Assembly (NCBI GenBank): GCA_003213175.1
Contig: QCNN01000003.1
Coordinates: 20,336-84,335, forward strand
Direction: 5' to 3'
DNA: 64,000 bases
DNA from: SAR116 cluster bacterium AG-426-B08
GTDB lineage: Bacteria; Pseudomonadota; Alphaproteobacteria; Puniceispirillales; Marisalimonadaceae
The notes below the pieces were generated by a model. The model did no database searches. It was not told the origin of the DNA and saw nothing but the letters and a program-made list of their open reading frames with translations. The translations under genes were made by a program, and so were the position numbers. Positions within the stretch are counted from its first letter, which is position 1. Every line of letters begins with the position of its first letter. This document shows positions 50,303-61,120 of the stretch, one piece after another.

Positions 50303-53300
50303 TTGACCAAATTTCCCCAATCTAACTTTTTAGGCTTTTTTGTAAAGCATAAAACCGCCGCAAACATAATAATGATTTTGATGTGCATTTGTGGGTTATT
50401 ATCAATTGATAAATTAAATAGGCAATTTTTTCCTAACTTTGATATTGAAAATATTTCTGTTTCTGTAGAATGGCCTGGAGCAACGGCTGAAGAAATAGAC
50501 AGAAATATTATTTCAATATTAGAACCAGAATTAAGACCTATATCAGGAGTAAAAAAAGTATTCTCCAAATCTATAGAAGGGATTGGTTACTCTGTTGTTG
50601 AATTCAATTTTGGGAAAGATATGCAAAAATCTATGCAAGATGTTGAAACTGCTGTTTCCAGGTTGGATTTCCCACAAAATGCTAAAAAACCAAAAATTTC
50701 TCTCGCTGAGTTTTATGATACAATAACTAGAGTTGTTTTATCAGGAAATGTAAGTTTATCTGAATTAAGAAAAGTTTCAAAGGATCTTAAAGAAAAACTA
50801 CTAAAATCAGGAGTTGATAAAGTTGTTCTTATAGGGTTGCCTGATGAGGAAATATTAATTGAGGTTTCTCAAGGAGAAATTTCTAAATTAAATATGCCTA
50901 TAAACGAAATATCTAAATTAATAAAAGAACAATCAATAGATATACCAGGAGGAGCTTTTGCGAATGGTTCACTAAGAGTGAGAACTGAAGGTGAAAAAAG
51001 ATTAGTTAAAACATTTGATAATTTAGAAATCAAAAACTTTATAGACGGTGGACGAATTATTTTAAAAGATATTGCAAAAGTTACAGAGCAATTTGATGAT
51101 ACGAGTATATTAAAATTTGTTGATAGCAAACCAGCTGTTGAACTTCATGTGATGAGAAGTAAAACAAATGATGCATTAGAAACATCTAAAAGCGTAAAAA
51201 AAATACTTTCTCAATTTAAAGAAGGAATGTCTAAAAATTTAAAGATTGAGACATATAATTCAGCATCTGAATTAATTGAAGATAGAATTGGTCTATTAGT
51301 AAAAAATGGTGCTACAGGATTGATTTTAGTATTGGCTGTTCTTTTTTTGTTTTTAGCTTGGAGAACAGCTATTTGGGTGGCTTTAGGGATACCAATAGCT
51401 TTTTTAGCTACCTTTGGTGTGATGTTTTTATCAGGTCAGTCTATCAATATGATATCTTTATTTGGATTGATTATGGCATTAGGTATAGTGGTAGATGATG
51501 CTATTGTTGTTGGAGAGCATTCAGCTTATTTAAAAACTGTTAGAAAATTAAATAATGTTGATGCTCCGATTGTAGCGGCTACCAGGATGTCTTTACCTGT
51601 TATCTGTGCAATGTTAACTACTGTTGGTGCCTTTTTACCATTGTTCATGATAAAGGGAGTAATTGGTCAAATTATTTCCGCTATTCCTCTGGTAATATGT
51701 GCAGTTTTGGTAGCAAGTCTTATCGAATGCTTTTTAGTCTTGCCAGCTCATTTATCTCATTACGACAAAAAAAAATATTCTCCTGGAAGGTTTCGAAGTT
51801 GGTTTGATAAAAGTTTTGATTCCTTTAAAGAAGGTACGTTTAAATCTTTTATAACACTCTGCTATAAATTTCGATATGTTACAATGGTATTTGCTTTTGG
51901 ATTGTTCTTGATTTCTATTGGAATGATGAAAGGCAATAGAGTTCTTTTTAGTTTTTTTCCAACACCAGAGTCAGATCTAATTATTGCTAATTTTGAAATG
52001 TTGCCTGGTTCTAATAGAAATCAGACTTTTGAGATGATTAACAATTTAGAAGAAGGATTAAAAAAAACAAGAGAACACTTTTCAGAACATCCAAATCTAG
52101 TTAATTTTAGCATGTCAACATTTGCAGATAAAGGGTCATTTAGACCGGATAAAGATTCTAGTAAAAGAGGAAGTTATTTAATAGGTTCTATGGTAGTTGA
52201 ATTGATAACTGCTGATCAAAGAACTGTAAGAACAAAGCAATTTATTGAGGTTTGGAATAAGAATGTCAACAAAGCCTCTGGTCTTGATAAGCTTAATATA
52301 AGAGCACCAAGGGGTGGTCCTCCAGGAAGAGATTTAGATGTAAGGCTACGTGGTAATAATTTAGACAATCTAAAAAATGGGTCTGATGAATTAATAAATT
52401 TATCAAGAACTATCCCAGGAGTAAGTTCACTAGATGATAATTTTGAAATAGGTATAAAAGAAAAAGTTTTAAAAATTAATAATAAAGGTCAAGCACTAGG
52501 TTTTTCTGTAAATAATTTAGGTATGCAGGTCAGAGCAGCAATTAATGGAGAGGAGATTACAAGGTTTTCGAGAGGTGACGAAGAAGTATCAGTTAAAATT
52601 AAATTATTACAGGAAGAACTAAAAAATAATATGATTTATAATCTAAGAGTAGTGTCACCAGAAAACAAAAGTGTTGTTTTGGCTCAAGTTGCCTCAATTA
52701 TTGAGAAATCTCCTTATTCTTCAATATCAAGACAGAATGGGTTTAGGGAAGTTACTATAACGGGTGATTTGAATTCAGAAATAATGAATACTTCCCAAGC
52801 CAGAGAATTTCTTCAAAAACAAGGAATAGATAAGATTGCAAAGAAATTTAATTTATCTTATAGATTTGCTGGAAGAGACCTTGAGCAAAAAGAAACATTT
52901 GCAGACATGAAGATTGGAGCACTAATCGGTTTAATGATTATTTATATTGTTTTAGCGTGGATATTTAAATCTTGGTTGAGACCTGTAAGTATTATGATAA
53001 TGATTCCACTCTCATTCATTGGAGCTGTTTTTGGTCATTATTTTTTAAATTTAACCATGTCTATTTTGTCTATGTTTGCATTGTTAGCTTTGGCAGGCAT
53101 TGTTGTAAATAATTCAATCATCCTTGTTGCTACGATTGAAAGACGTTTTGAGGAATTACGTTCAGCAAATGATAATTATTCATCAGTTTTTCAAAATGCT
53201 GTAATTTCAGGTGTTACAAATAGACTGAGACCAGTAGTTTTAACATCACTGACCACGATGGGTGGTTTGACAACTTTAATGTTTGAAAAATCATTGCAAG

Positions 53301-53449
53301 CTCAGTTTTTAATACCTATGGCTGCGACAATTGTTTTTGGATTAGGTGTAACCGCTGTTTTAGTTCTTATAGTAGTACCTTCTATGATGGGTATTGGTCT
53401 AGATTTTTCAAATATTATAAAAAAAATAAAATTTATTAAAATAATTTAA
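50303..53449 (+). CDS. RND multidrug/solute efflux permease (AcrB-like)
   Basis: WPGATAEEIDRNI, GIVVDDAIVVGEHSAY, ALAGIVVNNSIILVATIERR, RLRPVVLTSLTTMGG. Confidence 0.95.
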   Translation: MTKFPQSNFLGFFVKHKTAANIIMILMCICGLLSIDKLNRQFFPNFDIENISVSVEWPGATAEEIDRNIISILEPELRPISGVKKVFSKSIEGIGYSVVEFNFGKDMQKSMQDVETAVSRLDFPQNAKKPKISLAEFYDTITRVVLSGNVSLSELRKVSKDLKEKLLKSGVDKVVLIGLPDEEILIEVSQGEISKLNMPINEISKLIKEQSIDIPGGAFANGSLRVRTEGEKRLVKTFDNLEIKNFIDGGRIILKDIAKVTEQFDDTSILKFVDSKPAVELHVMRSKTNDALETSKSVKKILSQFKEGMSKNLKIETYNSASELIEDRIGLLVKNGATGLILVLAVLFLFLAWRTAIWVALGIPIAFLATFGVMFLSGQSINMISLFGLIMALGIVVDDAIVVGEHSAYLKTVRKLNNVDAPIVAATRMSLPVICAMLTTVGAFLPLFMIKGVIGQIISAIPLVICAVLVASLIECFLVLPAHLSHYDKKKYSPGRFRSWFDKSFDSFKEGTFKSFITLCYKFRYVTMVFAFGLFLISIGMMKGNRVLFSFFPTPESDLIIANFEMLPGSNRNQTFEMINNLEEGLKKTREHFSEHPNLVNFSMSTFADKGSFRPDKDSSKRGSYLIGSMVVELITADQRTVRTKQFIEVWNKNVNKASGLDKLNIRAPRGGPPGRDLDVRLRGNNLDNLKNGSDELINLSRTIPGVSSLDDNFEIGIKEKVLKINNKGQALGFSVNNLGMQVRAAINGEEITRFSRGDEEVSVKIKLLQEELKNNMIYNLRVVSPENKSVVLAQVASIIEKSPYSSISRQNGFREVTITGDLNSEIMNTSQAREFLQKQGIDKIAKKFNLSYRFAGRDLEQKETFADMKIGALIGLMIIYIVLAWIFKSWLRPVSIMIMIPLSFIGAVFGHYFLNLTMSILSMFALLALAGIVVNNSIILVATIERRFEELRSANDNYSSVFQNAVISGVTNRLRPVVLTSLTTMGGLTTLMFEKSLQAQFLIPMAATIVFGLGVTAVLVLIVVPSMMGIGLDFSNIIKKIKFIKII

Positions 53450-53458
53450 TTTTCAGAG

Positions 53459-53803
53459 GTGAATGTAATGAAAGAAATTATGAAAATTAGTGAAATAGAA
53501 AATCTTCAATTTAACGAAAAAGGTCTTATACCTGTCATCACTCAATGTTTCAAAACTAAGGATGTTTTGATGATGGCATGGATGAATAAAATGGCAATCG
53601 AAAGAACAATTAGACTTCACAAAGTAACATATTTTTCAAGAAGTAGGAATGAACTTTGGGAAAAAGGAGAGATTAGTGGAAATTTTCAAAAACTTAAAAT
53701 GTTAATTCCTGACTGTGATAAAGATACCCTCCTAGCTGTTGTTGAACAAACAGGAGTTGCATGTCATAAGGGAACATGGAGTTGTTTCAACGAAACTGTT
53801 TAA
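53459..53803 (+). CDS. hisI: phosphoribosyl-AMP cyclohydrolase
   Basis: LIPVITQCFKTKDVLMMAWMNKMAIERT, DCDKDTLLAVVEQTGVACHKGTWSCF. Confidence 0.95.
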   Translation: MNVMKEIMKISEIENLQFNEKGLIPVITQCFKTKDVLMMAWMNKMAIERTIRLHKVTYFSRSRNELWEKGEISGNFQKLKMLIPDCDKDTLLAVVEQTGVACHKGTWSCFNETV

Positions 53804-53806
53804 TTT

Positions 53807-54502
53807 ATGCAAAAAAAACCTAATAATGAGTTAAATCCTTCTAACAAAGGAAAAAAGCAAAAATTAAAAAAAAATAAAAATAGAAAGCTTTCTAGTACTA
53901 ATTGGATTAAAAGACAAGTCAATGACCCTTACGTAATAGAAGCAAATAGACTTGGATATAAATCAAGGGCTGCATTTAAACTATTACAAATAGATAAAAA
54001 GTTTAATTTTTTAAAACCAGGAAAAATTGTAATTGACTTAGGTTGTGCTCCGGGTGGATGGTTACAGGTGGCAGCTAAAAAAGTTTACTCATCCGAAAAA
54101 AATATAAGTGTTGTTGGTGTTGACTTGTTAGCAGTATCAAATATCTACGGAACCAAAACAATAGTTGGTGATATTAATGAAGAAGATACTGAAAAAAAAA
54201 TATTAAATTTGATAGACAAAAAACCAGATATAATTTTGTCGGATATGGCCGCGAATACAACAGGTCATAAGCAGACTGATCACCTCAGAACAACTCAACT
54301 AACTGAAATAGCTCTCAGATTTGCTATAAATCATTTAAATAAAGGTGGGGTTTTTTTAGTAAAAACTTTCAGGGGTGGTTCGGAAAAAACTATTTTAGAA
54401 ACTATGAAAAAAAATTTTTCATATGTAAAAAATGTTAAACCTTTAGCCAGTAGACCTGAATCAGTTGAAAGTTATACAATTTGTATAGATTTAAAGCTTT
54501 AG
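53807..54502 (+). CDS. rlmE: 23S rRNA 2'-O-ribose U2552 methyltransferase
   Basis: YKSRAAFKLLQIDKKF, VIDLGCAPGGWLQVA, ILSDMAANTTGHKQTDHLR. Confidence 0.95.
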   Translation: MQKKPNNELNPSNKGKKQKLKKNKNRKLSSTNWIKRQVNDPYVIEANRLGYKSRAAFKLLQIDKKFNFLKPGKIVIDLGCAPGGWLQVAAKKVYSSEKNISVVGVDLLAVSNIYGTKTIVGDINEEDTEKKILNLIDKKPDIILSDMAANTTGHKQTDHLRTTQLTEIALRFAINHLNKGGVFLVKTFRGGSEKTILETMKKNFSYVKNVKPLASRPESVESYTICIDLKL

Positions 54503-54554
54503 ATCGGATATTAAGTTTATATAATAAAGATGTAAATTTAATTAGAAAGTTCTA

Positions 54555-56006
54555 ATGATAGAAGAAGCACTTACCTTTGATGATGTTTTATTACAACCAG
54601 CAAAAAGTTCTATTGGTCCAAATGAAGCAAATTTAGAAACTAAAATTGATGGCTCAATAAAATTAAATATACCTCTAATTTCTGCAGCTATGGACACTGT
54701 TACAGAACATAAATTAGCTATAGCAATGGCACAATTAGGTGGTCTAGGGGTAATTCACAAAAACTTCTCAATAAAGAGTCAAGTTGAACAAGTTAAAAAA
54801 GTAAAAAAATATGAGTCTGGAATGGTTATTGACCCAATAACCATAACCCCAGAAAAACTTATAGGTGAAGCATTTGAATTAATGAAAAAACATCAAATAA
54901 GCGGTATTCCAGTTGTTAACAATTTTAGCAGTAAAATAGAGGGAATCCTTACAAATAGAGACATAAGGTTTGCAGAGAACAAAAATGAAAAAGTAAAAAA
55001 TTTCATGACTAAAAAAGTAGTTACAGTAAAAAAAAATATTAAATCTGAAGAAGCAAAACGTCTTCTTCATTTGCATAGAATTGAAAAATTAGTTGTTGTC
55101 GATAATAATGAAAAATGTATTGGATTAATAACAGTCAAGGATATAGAAAAGTCTGAAAAATTTCCATTGTCGACTAAAGATAAACATGGACGTTTACTTG
55201 TAGGCGCAGCAACTGGAGTTGGTAAGGAGGGTTTGAAAAGATCTGAAGCATTAATAGAATCTGGTGTTGATTTGTTAGTAGTTGATACGGCTCATGGGCA
55301 TAATAGTAAAGTATTAGAAAGTATAAAATATATCTCAAAAAAATATAGTAATATAAGTATTTTAGCTGGAAATGTAGCGACTCCAGAAGCTGTAAAAGCT
55401 CTTATTGATGTAGGTGCCACTTCAATAAAAATAGGTATTGGGCCAGGATCAATTTGTACAACACGTATGATAGCTGGGGTAGGGTTACCACAATTATCAG
55501 CAATTATGGAGTGTGTTAAAGTAGCAAAAAAAAATAAAGTCAATTTGATTTCAGATGGTGGTATTAAATATTCTGGAGACATAGCAAAGGCTATAGCTGC
55601 CGGTGCAAGTGCTGTTATGATTGGTTCATTATTTGCTGGAACTGATGAATCCCCAGGTGAAGTTTTTTTATATCAAGGTAGATCTTATAAATCATATAGA
55701 GGAATGGGTTCACTTGGAGCAATGGCTAGAGGTTCAGCTGATCGATACTTTCAAGAAGAAATTGAGCATTTAAAATTAGTTCCAGAAGGGATAGAGGGTC
55801 AAGTTCCTTACAAAGGTCCGCTGGAAAATGTGTTTTATCAATTGGCTGGGGGATTAAAATCAGCTATGGGGTATACAGGGAATCGCAATATTGTAAACAT
55901 GCAAAAAAATTGTAAATTCAGAAAAATTACTAATTCAGGATTAAAAGAGAGTCATGTTCATGATGTTTTGATAACACGAGAAGCACCAAATTATAGACCT
56001 TCTTAA
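54555..56006 (+). CDS. guaB: IMP dehydrogenase
   Basis: ALTFDDVLLQPAKSSI, CBS pair, IGPGSICTTRMIAGVG catalytic loop. Confidence 0.98.
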   Translation: MIEEALTFDDVLLQPAKSSIGPNEANLETKIDGSIKLNIPLISAAMDTVTEHKLAIAMAQLGGLGVIHKNFSIKSQVEQVKKVKKYESGMVIDPITITPEKLIGEAFELMKKHQISGIPVVNNFSSKIEGILTNRDIRFAENKNEKVKNFMTKKVVTVKKNIKSEEAKRLLHLHRIEKLVVVDNNEKCIGLITVKDIEKSEKFPLSTKDKHGRLLVGAATGVGKEGLKRSEALIESGVDLLVVDTAHGHNSKVLESIKYISKKYSNISILAGNVATPEAVKALIDVGATSIKIGIGPGSICTTRMIAGVGLPQLSAIMECVKVAKKNKVNLISDGGIKYSGDIAKAIAAGASAVMIGSLFAGTDESPGEVFLYQGRSYKSYRGMGSLGAMARGSADRYFQEEIEHLKLVPEGIEGQVPYKGPLENVFYQLAGGLKSAMGYTGNRNIVNMQKNCKFRKITNSGLKESHVHDVLITREAPNYRPS

Positions 56007-56014
56007 CAATACCG

Positions 56015-57577
56015 ATGAAAAAAAGTAAACCAGAAAAATATATTTTGATCATTGATTTTGGAAGTCAAGTTACTCAACTAATTGCAAGAAGATTGAGAGA
56101 ATTAAAAGTGTATTGTGAAATTATGCCATTTCAAAAAATTACTAAAAAGGAATTTAAATCAAACAACCCTGCAGGTATAATATTATCGGGGGGACCATCA
56201 AGTGTAATATCTAATTATCACCCAAAATTATCATTTAATATTTTAAAAAGGGGAATTCCTGTTTTAGGAATTTGTTATGGACAACAGCTCATGACGTCTA
56301 TGATGGATGGAGAGGTATCTAGTAATAGTAATTCATCTGAATTTGGAAAAGCATTAATTTCTAAAACAAATGAATCTCCAATTATAAAAGGTTTCTTTAA
56401 AAATAAAAAAGAACAAGTTTGGATGTCCCACGGTGATATTGTCTCAAAATTACCAGAAGGATTTAAGATTATTGCAAGCTCTAAAATCTCTCCAAACGCA
56501 ATTATAGCTGATGATTTAAAATTACTCTATGGTGTACAATTTCATCCTGAAGTGTTTCACACAACAAATGGAAAAAAAATTTTTGAAAATTTTGTTAACA
56601 TTTCTGGTGCAGACAAAAATTGGACAATGAGTTCTTATGCAAGAAAATCAATAGATAGTATAAAGTCTGAAGTTAAAAATGAAAAAGTAATATGTGCACT
56701 ATCAGGTGGTGTTGATAGCGCTGTTACTGCTATTTTAATCCATAAAGCTATTAGTAAAAATTTAACGTGTATATACGTTGACCATGGTTTAATGCGAGAA
56801 AATGAGACGAATGAAATAAAAAAAATGTTCAAAGAATCATTTGATATAAAATTAGTAGTTGTAAATGCTTCAAAAATATTTTTTAAAAAATTAAAAGGTG
56901 TCAAAAACCCAGAAAGAAAAAGAAAAATTATTGGCAATTTATTTATTAAAATATTTGAAAGAGAAGCCAAAAAAATAGGAAATGTTAAATTTTTGGCACA
57001 AGGAACATTATATCCAGATGTAATAGAAAGTGTAAGTTTTTCTGGAGGTCCATCAGTAACTATTAAATCACATCATAATGTTGGAGGTTTGCCAAAAAAG
57101 ATGGATCTAAAACTTATAGAACCCCTTAGACAATTATTTAAAGATGAAGTTAGAAATTTAGGGAAAGAATTAGGAATTTCTAAAGATTTTATAAATCGAC
57201 ATCCATTTCCAGGACCAGGTCTTTCAATAAGATGCTTAGGTGTTGTATCAGAAAAGAAAATAAAAATTTTAAGAAAGGTTGATAATATTTTTGTTTCTCA
57301 AATTAAAAAATATAATCTTTATGATAAAATTTGGCAAGCTTTTGCAACTATATTGCCTGTCAAAACGGTGGGTGTAATGGGTGATAATAGAACGTATGAA
57401 AATGTTTGTTGCTTGAGAGCGGTAACCTCAATAGATGGAATGACAGCAGAGACTTATAAATTTGATCATGATTTTTTGATGGAGACAGCTACAAAGATTG
57501 TAAATGAGGTAAAAGGTATAAATAGAGTTACTTATGATCTTACAACAAAACCTCCTGGTACAATCGAGTGGGAGTAA
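56015..57577 (+). CDS. guaA: GMP synthase (glutamine-hydrolysing)
   Basis: ILIIDFGSQVTQLIARR, LGICYGQQ, ALSGGVDSAV, TTKPPGTIEWE. Confidence 0.98.
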   Translation: MKKSKPEKYILIIDFGSQVTQLIARRLRELKVYCEIMPFQKITKKEFKSNNPAGIILSGGPSSVISNYHPKLSFNILKRGIPVLGICYGQQLMTSMMDGEVSSNSNSSEFGKALISKTNESPIIKGFFKNKKEQVWMSHGDIVSKLPEGFKIIASSKISPNAIIADDLKLLYGVQFHPEVFHTTNGKKIFENFVNISGADKNWTMSSYARKSIDSIKSEVKNEKVICALSGGVDSAVTAILIHKAISKNLTCIYVDHGLMRENETNEIKKMFKESFDIKLVVVNASKIFFKKLKGVKNPERKRKIIGNLFIKIFEREAKKIGNVKFLAQGTLYPDVIESVSFSGGPSVTIKSHHNVGGLPKKMDLKLIEPLRQLFKDEVRNLGKELGISKDFINRHPFPGPGLSIRCLGVVSEKKIKILRKVDNIFVSQIKKYNLYDKIWQAFATILPVKTVGVMGDNRTYENVCCLRAVTSIDGMTAETYKFDHDFLMETATKIVNEVKGINRVTYDLTTKPPGTIEWE

Positions 57578-57610
57578 AAAAGTTTTTAAAAACAATAAGT
57601 AAGAAGTATT

Positions 57611-57847
57611 ATGAAGTTATTGTCTTTTAGTATTATTTTGGGTTCTTTATTATTTTCTTTTCACTATGTTTGGATAAACAGAATAGAGATAATAAAATTA
57701 AATGATAGGTCTACAATTATTTACAATAAATGGACCGGTAATCATTGTGTTTTTTCTCATTTAAAAAGAATGAGAAACGACAATAGATTTACAGATGAAA
57801 TCACCTCTTGTGAAGTAGATAAAAATGGGAAGATACGATTTCCTTAA
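57611..57847 (+). CDS. small membrane-anchored hypothetical protein
   Basis: 78-aa ORF with N-terminal TM segment, no overlap with other genes. Confidence 0.5.
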   Translation: MKLLSFSIILGSLLFSFHYVWINRIEIIKLNDRSTIIYNKWTGNHCVFSHLKRMRNDNRFTDEITSCEVDKNGKIRFP

Positions 57848-57975
57848 TAAGTTTCAAAGTTTTTAAAAAATAATTAATCAAAAAATCTAGACAAAGTTAA
57901 CCTTTAATGAGAAAACTTAAATAATAATTAAACTTTAATACTTCATATATTTAATTCATTAAATAGGTTTAAAAA

Positions 57976-58164
57976 ATGTCAAATCAAAAAGTAGATACAT
58001 TAATTGAGCTAAACTCAGATACGATTCCTTTAATTAAAGATATTGTCAAAAAATATAAATTAAAAAATCAGTCAAAAGCCTTTAGAGTAATTCTAGATTA
58101 TATTTCTGAAAATGAGAGTGAATGGGATATAATATTTAAAAAAAGACGTTGTAAGAGATGTTAA
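57976..58164 (+). CDS. small ribbon-helix-helix-like protein with C-terminal CxxC (RRCKRC)
   Basis: 62-aa intact ORF upstream of fhs; KNQSKAFRVILDYI. Confidence 0.6.
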   Translation: MSNQKVDTLIELNSDTIPLIKDIVKKYKLKNQSKAFRVILDYISENESEWDIIFKKRRCKRC

Positions 58165-58191
58165 ACTTATAGAACTTATATTATAATTTTT

Positions 58192-59865
58192 ATGTTCAAA
58201 TCAGACATTGAAATCGCAAGAAAAGCAAATACTATTTCTATTCAAAAAGTAGGAAGCAAACTTGGTTTACAGGAAGAGCATTTGCTTCCGTATGGAAATG
58301 ATAAAGCTAAAATTAGCGAAAAATTCATAAAATCTGTTCAGAAAAATAAAAATGGAAAATTAATTCTAGTAACAGCGATTAATCCTACTCCAGCAGGTGA
58401 AGGGAAAACTACAACTACAGTTGGGCTTGGAGATGGACTTAATGCACTGGGTAAAAAAACCTCGGTTTGTATTCGTGAAGCTTCTCTTGGACCATGTTTT
58501 GGTATGAAAGGTGGAGCTGCTGGAGGTGGTTTATCTCAAGTAATACCAATGGAAGACATGAATCTTCATTTTACAGGAGATTTTCACGCCATAACAAGTG
58601 CTCACAATTTGCTATCGGCTATGATTGATAATCATATATATTGGGGTAATAAAGAAAACATAGACTTAAGAAGAGTTGTTTGGAGAAGGGTTGTAGATAT
58701 GAATGATAGAGCTCTTCGTGATATAGTTACTAGTTTAGGAGGAGTTTCAAATGGGGTACCTAAACAAACAGGATACGATATTACTGTAGCCTCAGAAGTG
58801 ATGGCTATCTTATGTTTAGCAAATGATTTGCAAGACTTACAAAGAAGATTAGGAGATATAATAGTTGCTCATAGAAGCGATAAAAGTCCAGTCTACTGTA
58901 GAGATATTAAAGCTGATGGTGCAATGACAGTTTTGTTGAAAGATGCAATTCTTCCAAATCTAGTTCAAACGTTAGAAAACAACCCTGCTTTTGTACATGG
59001 AGGACCATTCGCTAATATTGCACATGGTTGCAACTCAATTATAGCAACAAATACTGCATTAAAAATTTCTGATTATGTAGTAACAGAGGCTGGTTTTGGG
59101 GCAGATCTTGGAGCCGAAAAATTTATGAATATAAAATGTAGAAAAGCTAATTTATATCCTTCTGTTGTAGTTCTGGTTACAACTGTAAGAGCAATGAAAA
59201 TGAATGGAGGTGTGACAAAAAATGACCTTGAGATTGAAAATATTAATGCAGTAAAAGCAGGTTGTAGTAATTTAGCTTGGCATATAGAGAATTTACAATC
59301 TTTTGGTGTGCCTGTAGTTGTAGCTCTAAATCATTTTATTAAAGATACTGAAGGTGAAATTAATGTTATTAAAAACTTTGTTTCAAATAAAGGTTCAGAA
59401 GTATTTGTATGCAAACATTGGGCACAAGGCTCAAAAGGTATTGTTCCTTTAGCTGAACGAGTTTCTCAGATTGCTGATGAAGGTAAAAATGATTTTCGTT
59501 ATCTTTATAATGACGAAAATTCATTATTTGAAAAAATAGAAACTATTGCAAAGACAATATATAGAGCTGATGAGGTTATTGCAAACACAACTATAAGAGA
59601 AAAACTAAAACAATGGGAAAAAGAAGGATATGGTTCCTTTCCAATATGTATGGCAAAGACACAATATAGCTTTACAACAGATCCTAATCGAAGGGGAGCG
59701 CCATCTGGACATTCAACACCAATAACAGAGGTAAAACTATGCGCCGGGGCAGGATTCATAGTTGTTTTTTGTGGTGAAATAATGACTATGCCTGGTCTGC
59801 CCAAGGTTCCAAGCGCTGAAAATATCACAATTAATAAGCATGGTGATGTAGAGGGTCTTTTCTAA
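58192..59865 (+). CDS. fhs: formate-tetrahydrofolate ligase
   Basis: [53 protein letters not shown]. Confidence 0.98.
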   Translation: MFKSDIEIARKANTISIQKVGSKLGLQEEHLLPYGNDKAKISEKFIKSVQKNKNGKLILVTAINPTPAGEGKTTTTVGLGDGLNALGKKTSVCIREASLGPCFGMKGGAAGGGLSQVIPMEDMNLHFTGDFHAITSAHNLLSAMIDNHIYWGNKENIDLRRVVWRRVVDMNDRALRDIVTSLGGVSNGVPKQTGYDITVASEVMAILCLANDLQDLQRRLGDIIVAHRSDKSPVYCRDIKADGAMTVLLKDAILPNLVQTLENNPAFVHGGPFANIAHGCNSIIATNTALKISDYVVTEAGFGADLGAEKFMNIKCRKANLYPSVVVLVTTVRAMKMNGGVTKNDLEIENINAVKAGCSNLAWHIENLQSFGVPVVVALNHFIKDTEGEINVIKNFVSNKGSEVFVCKHWAQGSKGIVPLAERVSQIADEGKNDFRYLYNDENSLFEKIETIAKTIYRADEVIANTTIREKLKQWEKEGYGSFPICMAKTQYSFTTDPNRRGAPSGHSTPITEVKLCAGAGFIVVFCGEIMTMPGLPKVPSAENITINKHGDVEGLF

Positions 59866-59866
59866 A

Positions 59867-60430
59867 ATGAATAATGAAAATGTTAATACAATTGAAGAAC
59901 TAAAAATTATTGAAAAAAAATTACCAACATCGCCTGATGAACTATACAAATTGCTTGATAATTTTAAATTAAAATATAAATGTTATTTTCATAAACCACT
60001 AAATACAGTTGAAGAATCTAAGATTGTTCAAAAAGAGTTATTAAGCTCAAATAAAGATTTTGTTCATATAAAAAACTTATATTTAAGAGATCATAAGAAG
60101 AAAAATTTTTTAATAGTTGCTGAACAAGATCAAAAAATTGACCTTAAAGTGTTGAAAGATGTTTTGTGTTCAGGAAGGCTGTCTTTCGGTTCATCTGAAA
60201 GACTTATGGAAAATCTTGGCGTCTTTCCAGGAGCAGTTACACCTTTTTCAATGATTAATGGATTAAAAAATAATGTAATGCTTTACCTAGATAAAAATAT
60301 AAATTCTTACTCAAAAATATATGCTCATCCTTTAGTAAATCATGCAACATTAGAAATTAGTGTAGTTGATTTAATTTATTTTCTAAATAAAATGAAAATA
60401 ACTTTTAACTGGATAAATTTTGAGAGTTAA
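59867..60430 (+). CDS. YbaK/ProX aminoacyl-tRNA deacylase family
   Basis: VCSGRLSFGSSERLMENLGVFPGAVTPFSMIN. Confidence 0.88.
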   Translation: MNNENVNTIEELKIIEKKLPTSPDELYKLLDNFKLKYKCYFHKPLNTVEESKIVQKELLSSNKDFVHIKNLYLRDHKKKNFLIVAEQDQKIDLKVLKDVLCSGRLSFGSSERLMENLGVFPGAVTPFSMINGLKNNVMLYLDKNINSYSKIYAHPLVNHATLEISVVDLIYFLNKMKITFNWINFES

Positions 60431-60435
60431 ATTTA

Positions 60436-60786
60436 ATGTTATATATTATTTGTAAAGTTCTTTTAACAGCAACATTTATTGTTTTAATTAGTGAGTTTGC
60501 TAAAGTAAATGATAGACTTGGTGGTTTAATAGCAGCAATGCCTTTTACAACATTTTTTGTATTGTTTTGGTTCTATTTTGATAATGTCTCTATAAATAAG
60601 ATTTCTAATCATATGACATATACCTTGATATATTTGTTACCTACAATTCCTATGTTCATTTTGTTTCCAATACTTATAAAAAAATTTGGTTTTCATATAA
60701 CTGTTCTCATATCATTTGTGTTAACTTTATTTCTAGTTTTTATTGTAGATTTTTTTTCAAAACAATTTCAGATAAAGTTTTACTAA
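60436..60786 (+). CDS. DUF3147 family membrane protein
   Basis: Four TM; SEFAKVNDRLGGLIAAMPFTT. Confidence 0.75.
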   Translation: MLYIICKVLLTATFIVLISEFAKVNDRLGGLIAAMPFTTFFVLFWFYFDNVSINKISNHMTYTLIYLLPTIPMFILFPILIKKFGFHITVLISFVLTLFLVFIVDFFSKQFQIKFY

Positions 60787-60797
60787 GATTAATAGAA

Positions 60798-61100
60798 ATG
60801 AAAATTAAAAATAAAATTGCAACTTCAAAAGTTCAAATTGACAATAAATCTGTTAAAGTAACAGAATACAGTTTTTCACCAGGTTCTGAAACCACATTTC
60901 ATAAACATGAAATGGATTATATAGTTGTACCGATCAATGATGGAGAATTACAACTGGTTGATAAATTTGGTAATAACGTTAAATCGAGGTTAAAAAAAGG
61001 TGTTTCATATTTCAAAAAAGTTGGAGTAGAACATAATGTAATTAATTCTGGTAATAAGACCTTAAAGTTTATTGAAATTGAGATAAAAACCCGTTCTTAA
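60798..61100 (+). CDS. small cupin protein
   Basis: FSPGSETTFHKHEMDYIVVPINDGELQLVD. Confidence 0.75.
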   Translation: MKIKNKIATSKVQIDNKSVKVTEYSFSPGSETTFHKHEMDYIVVPINDGELQLVDKFGNNVKSRLKKGVSYFKKVGVEHNVINSGNKTLKFIEIEIKTRS

Positions 61101-61120
61101 AAATTATTTATTTATTCGAT

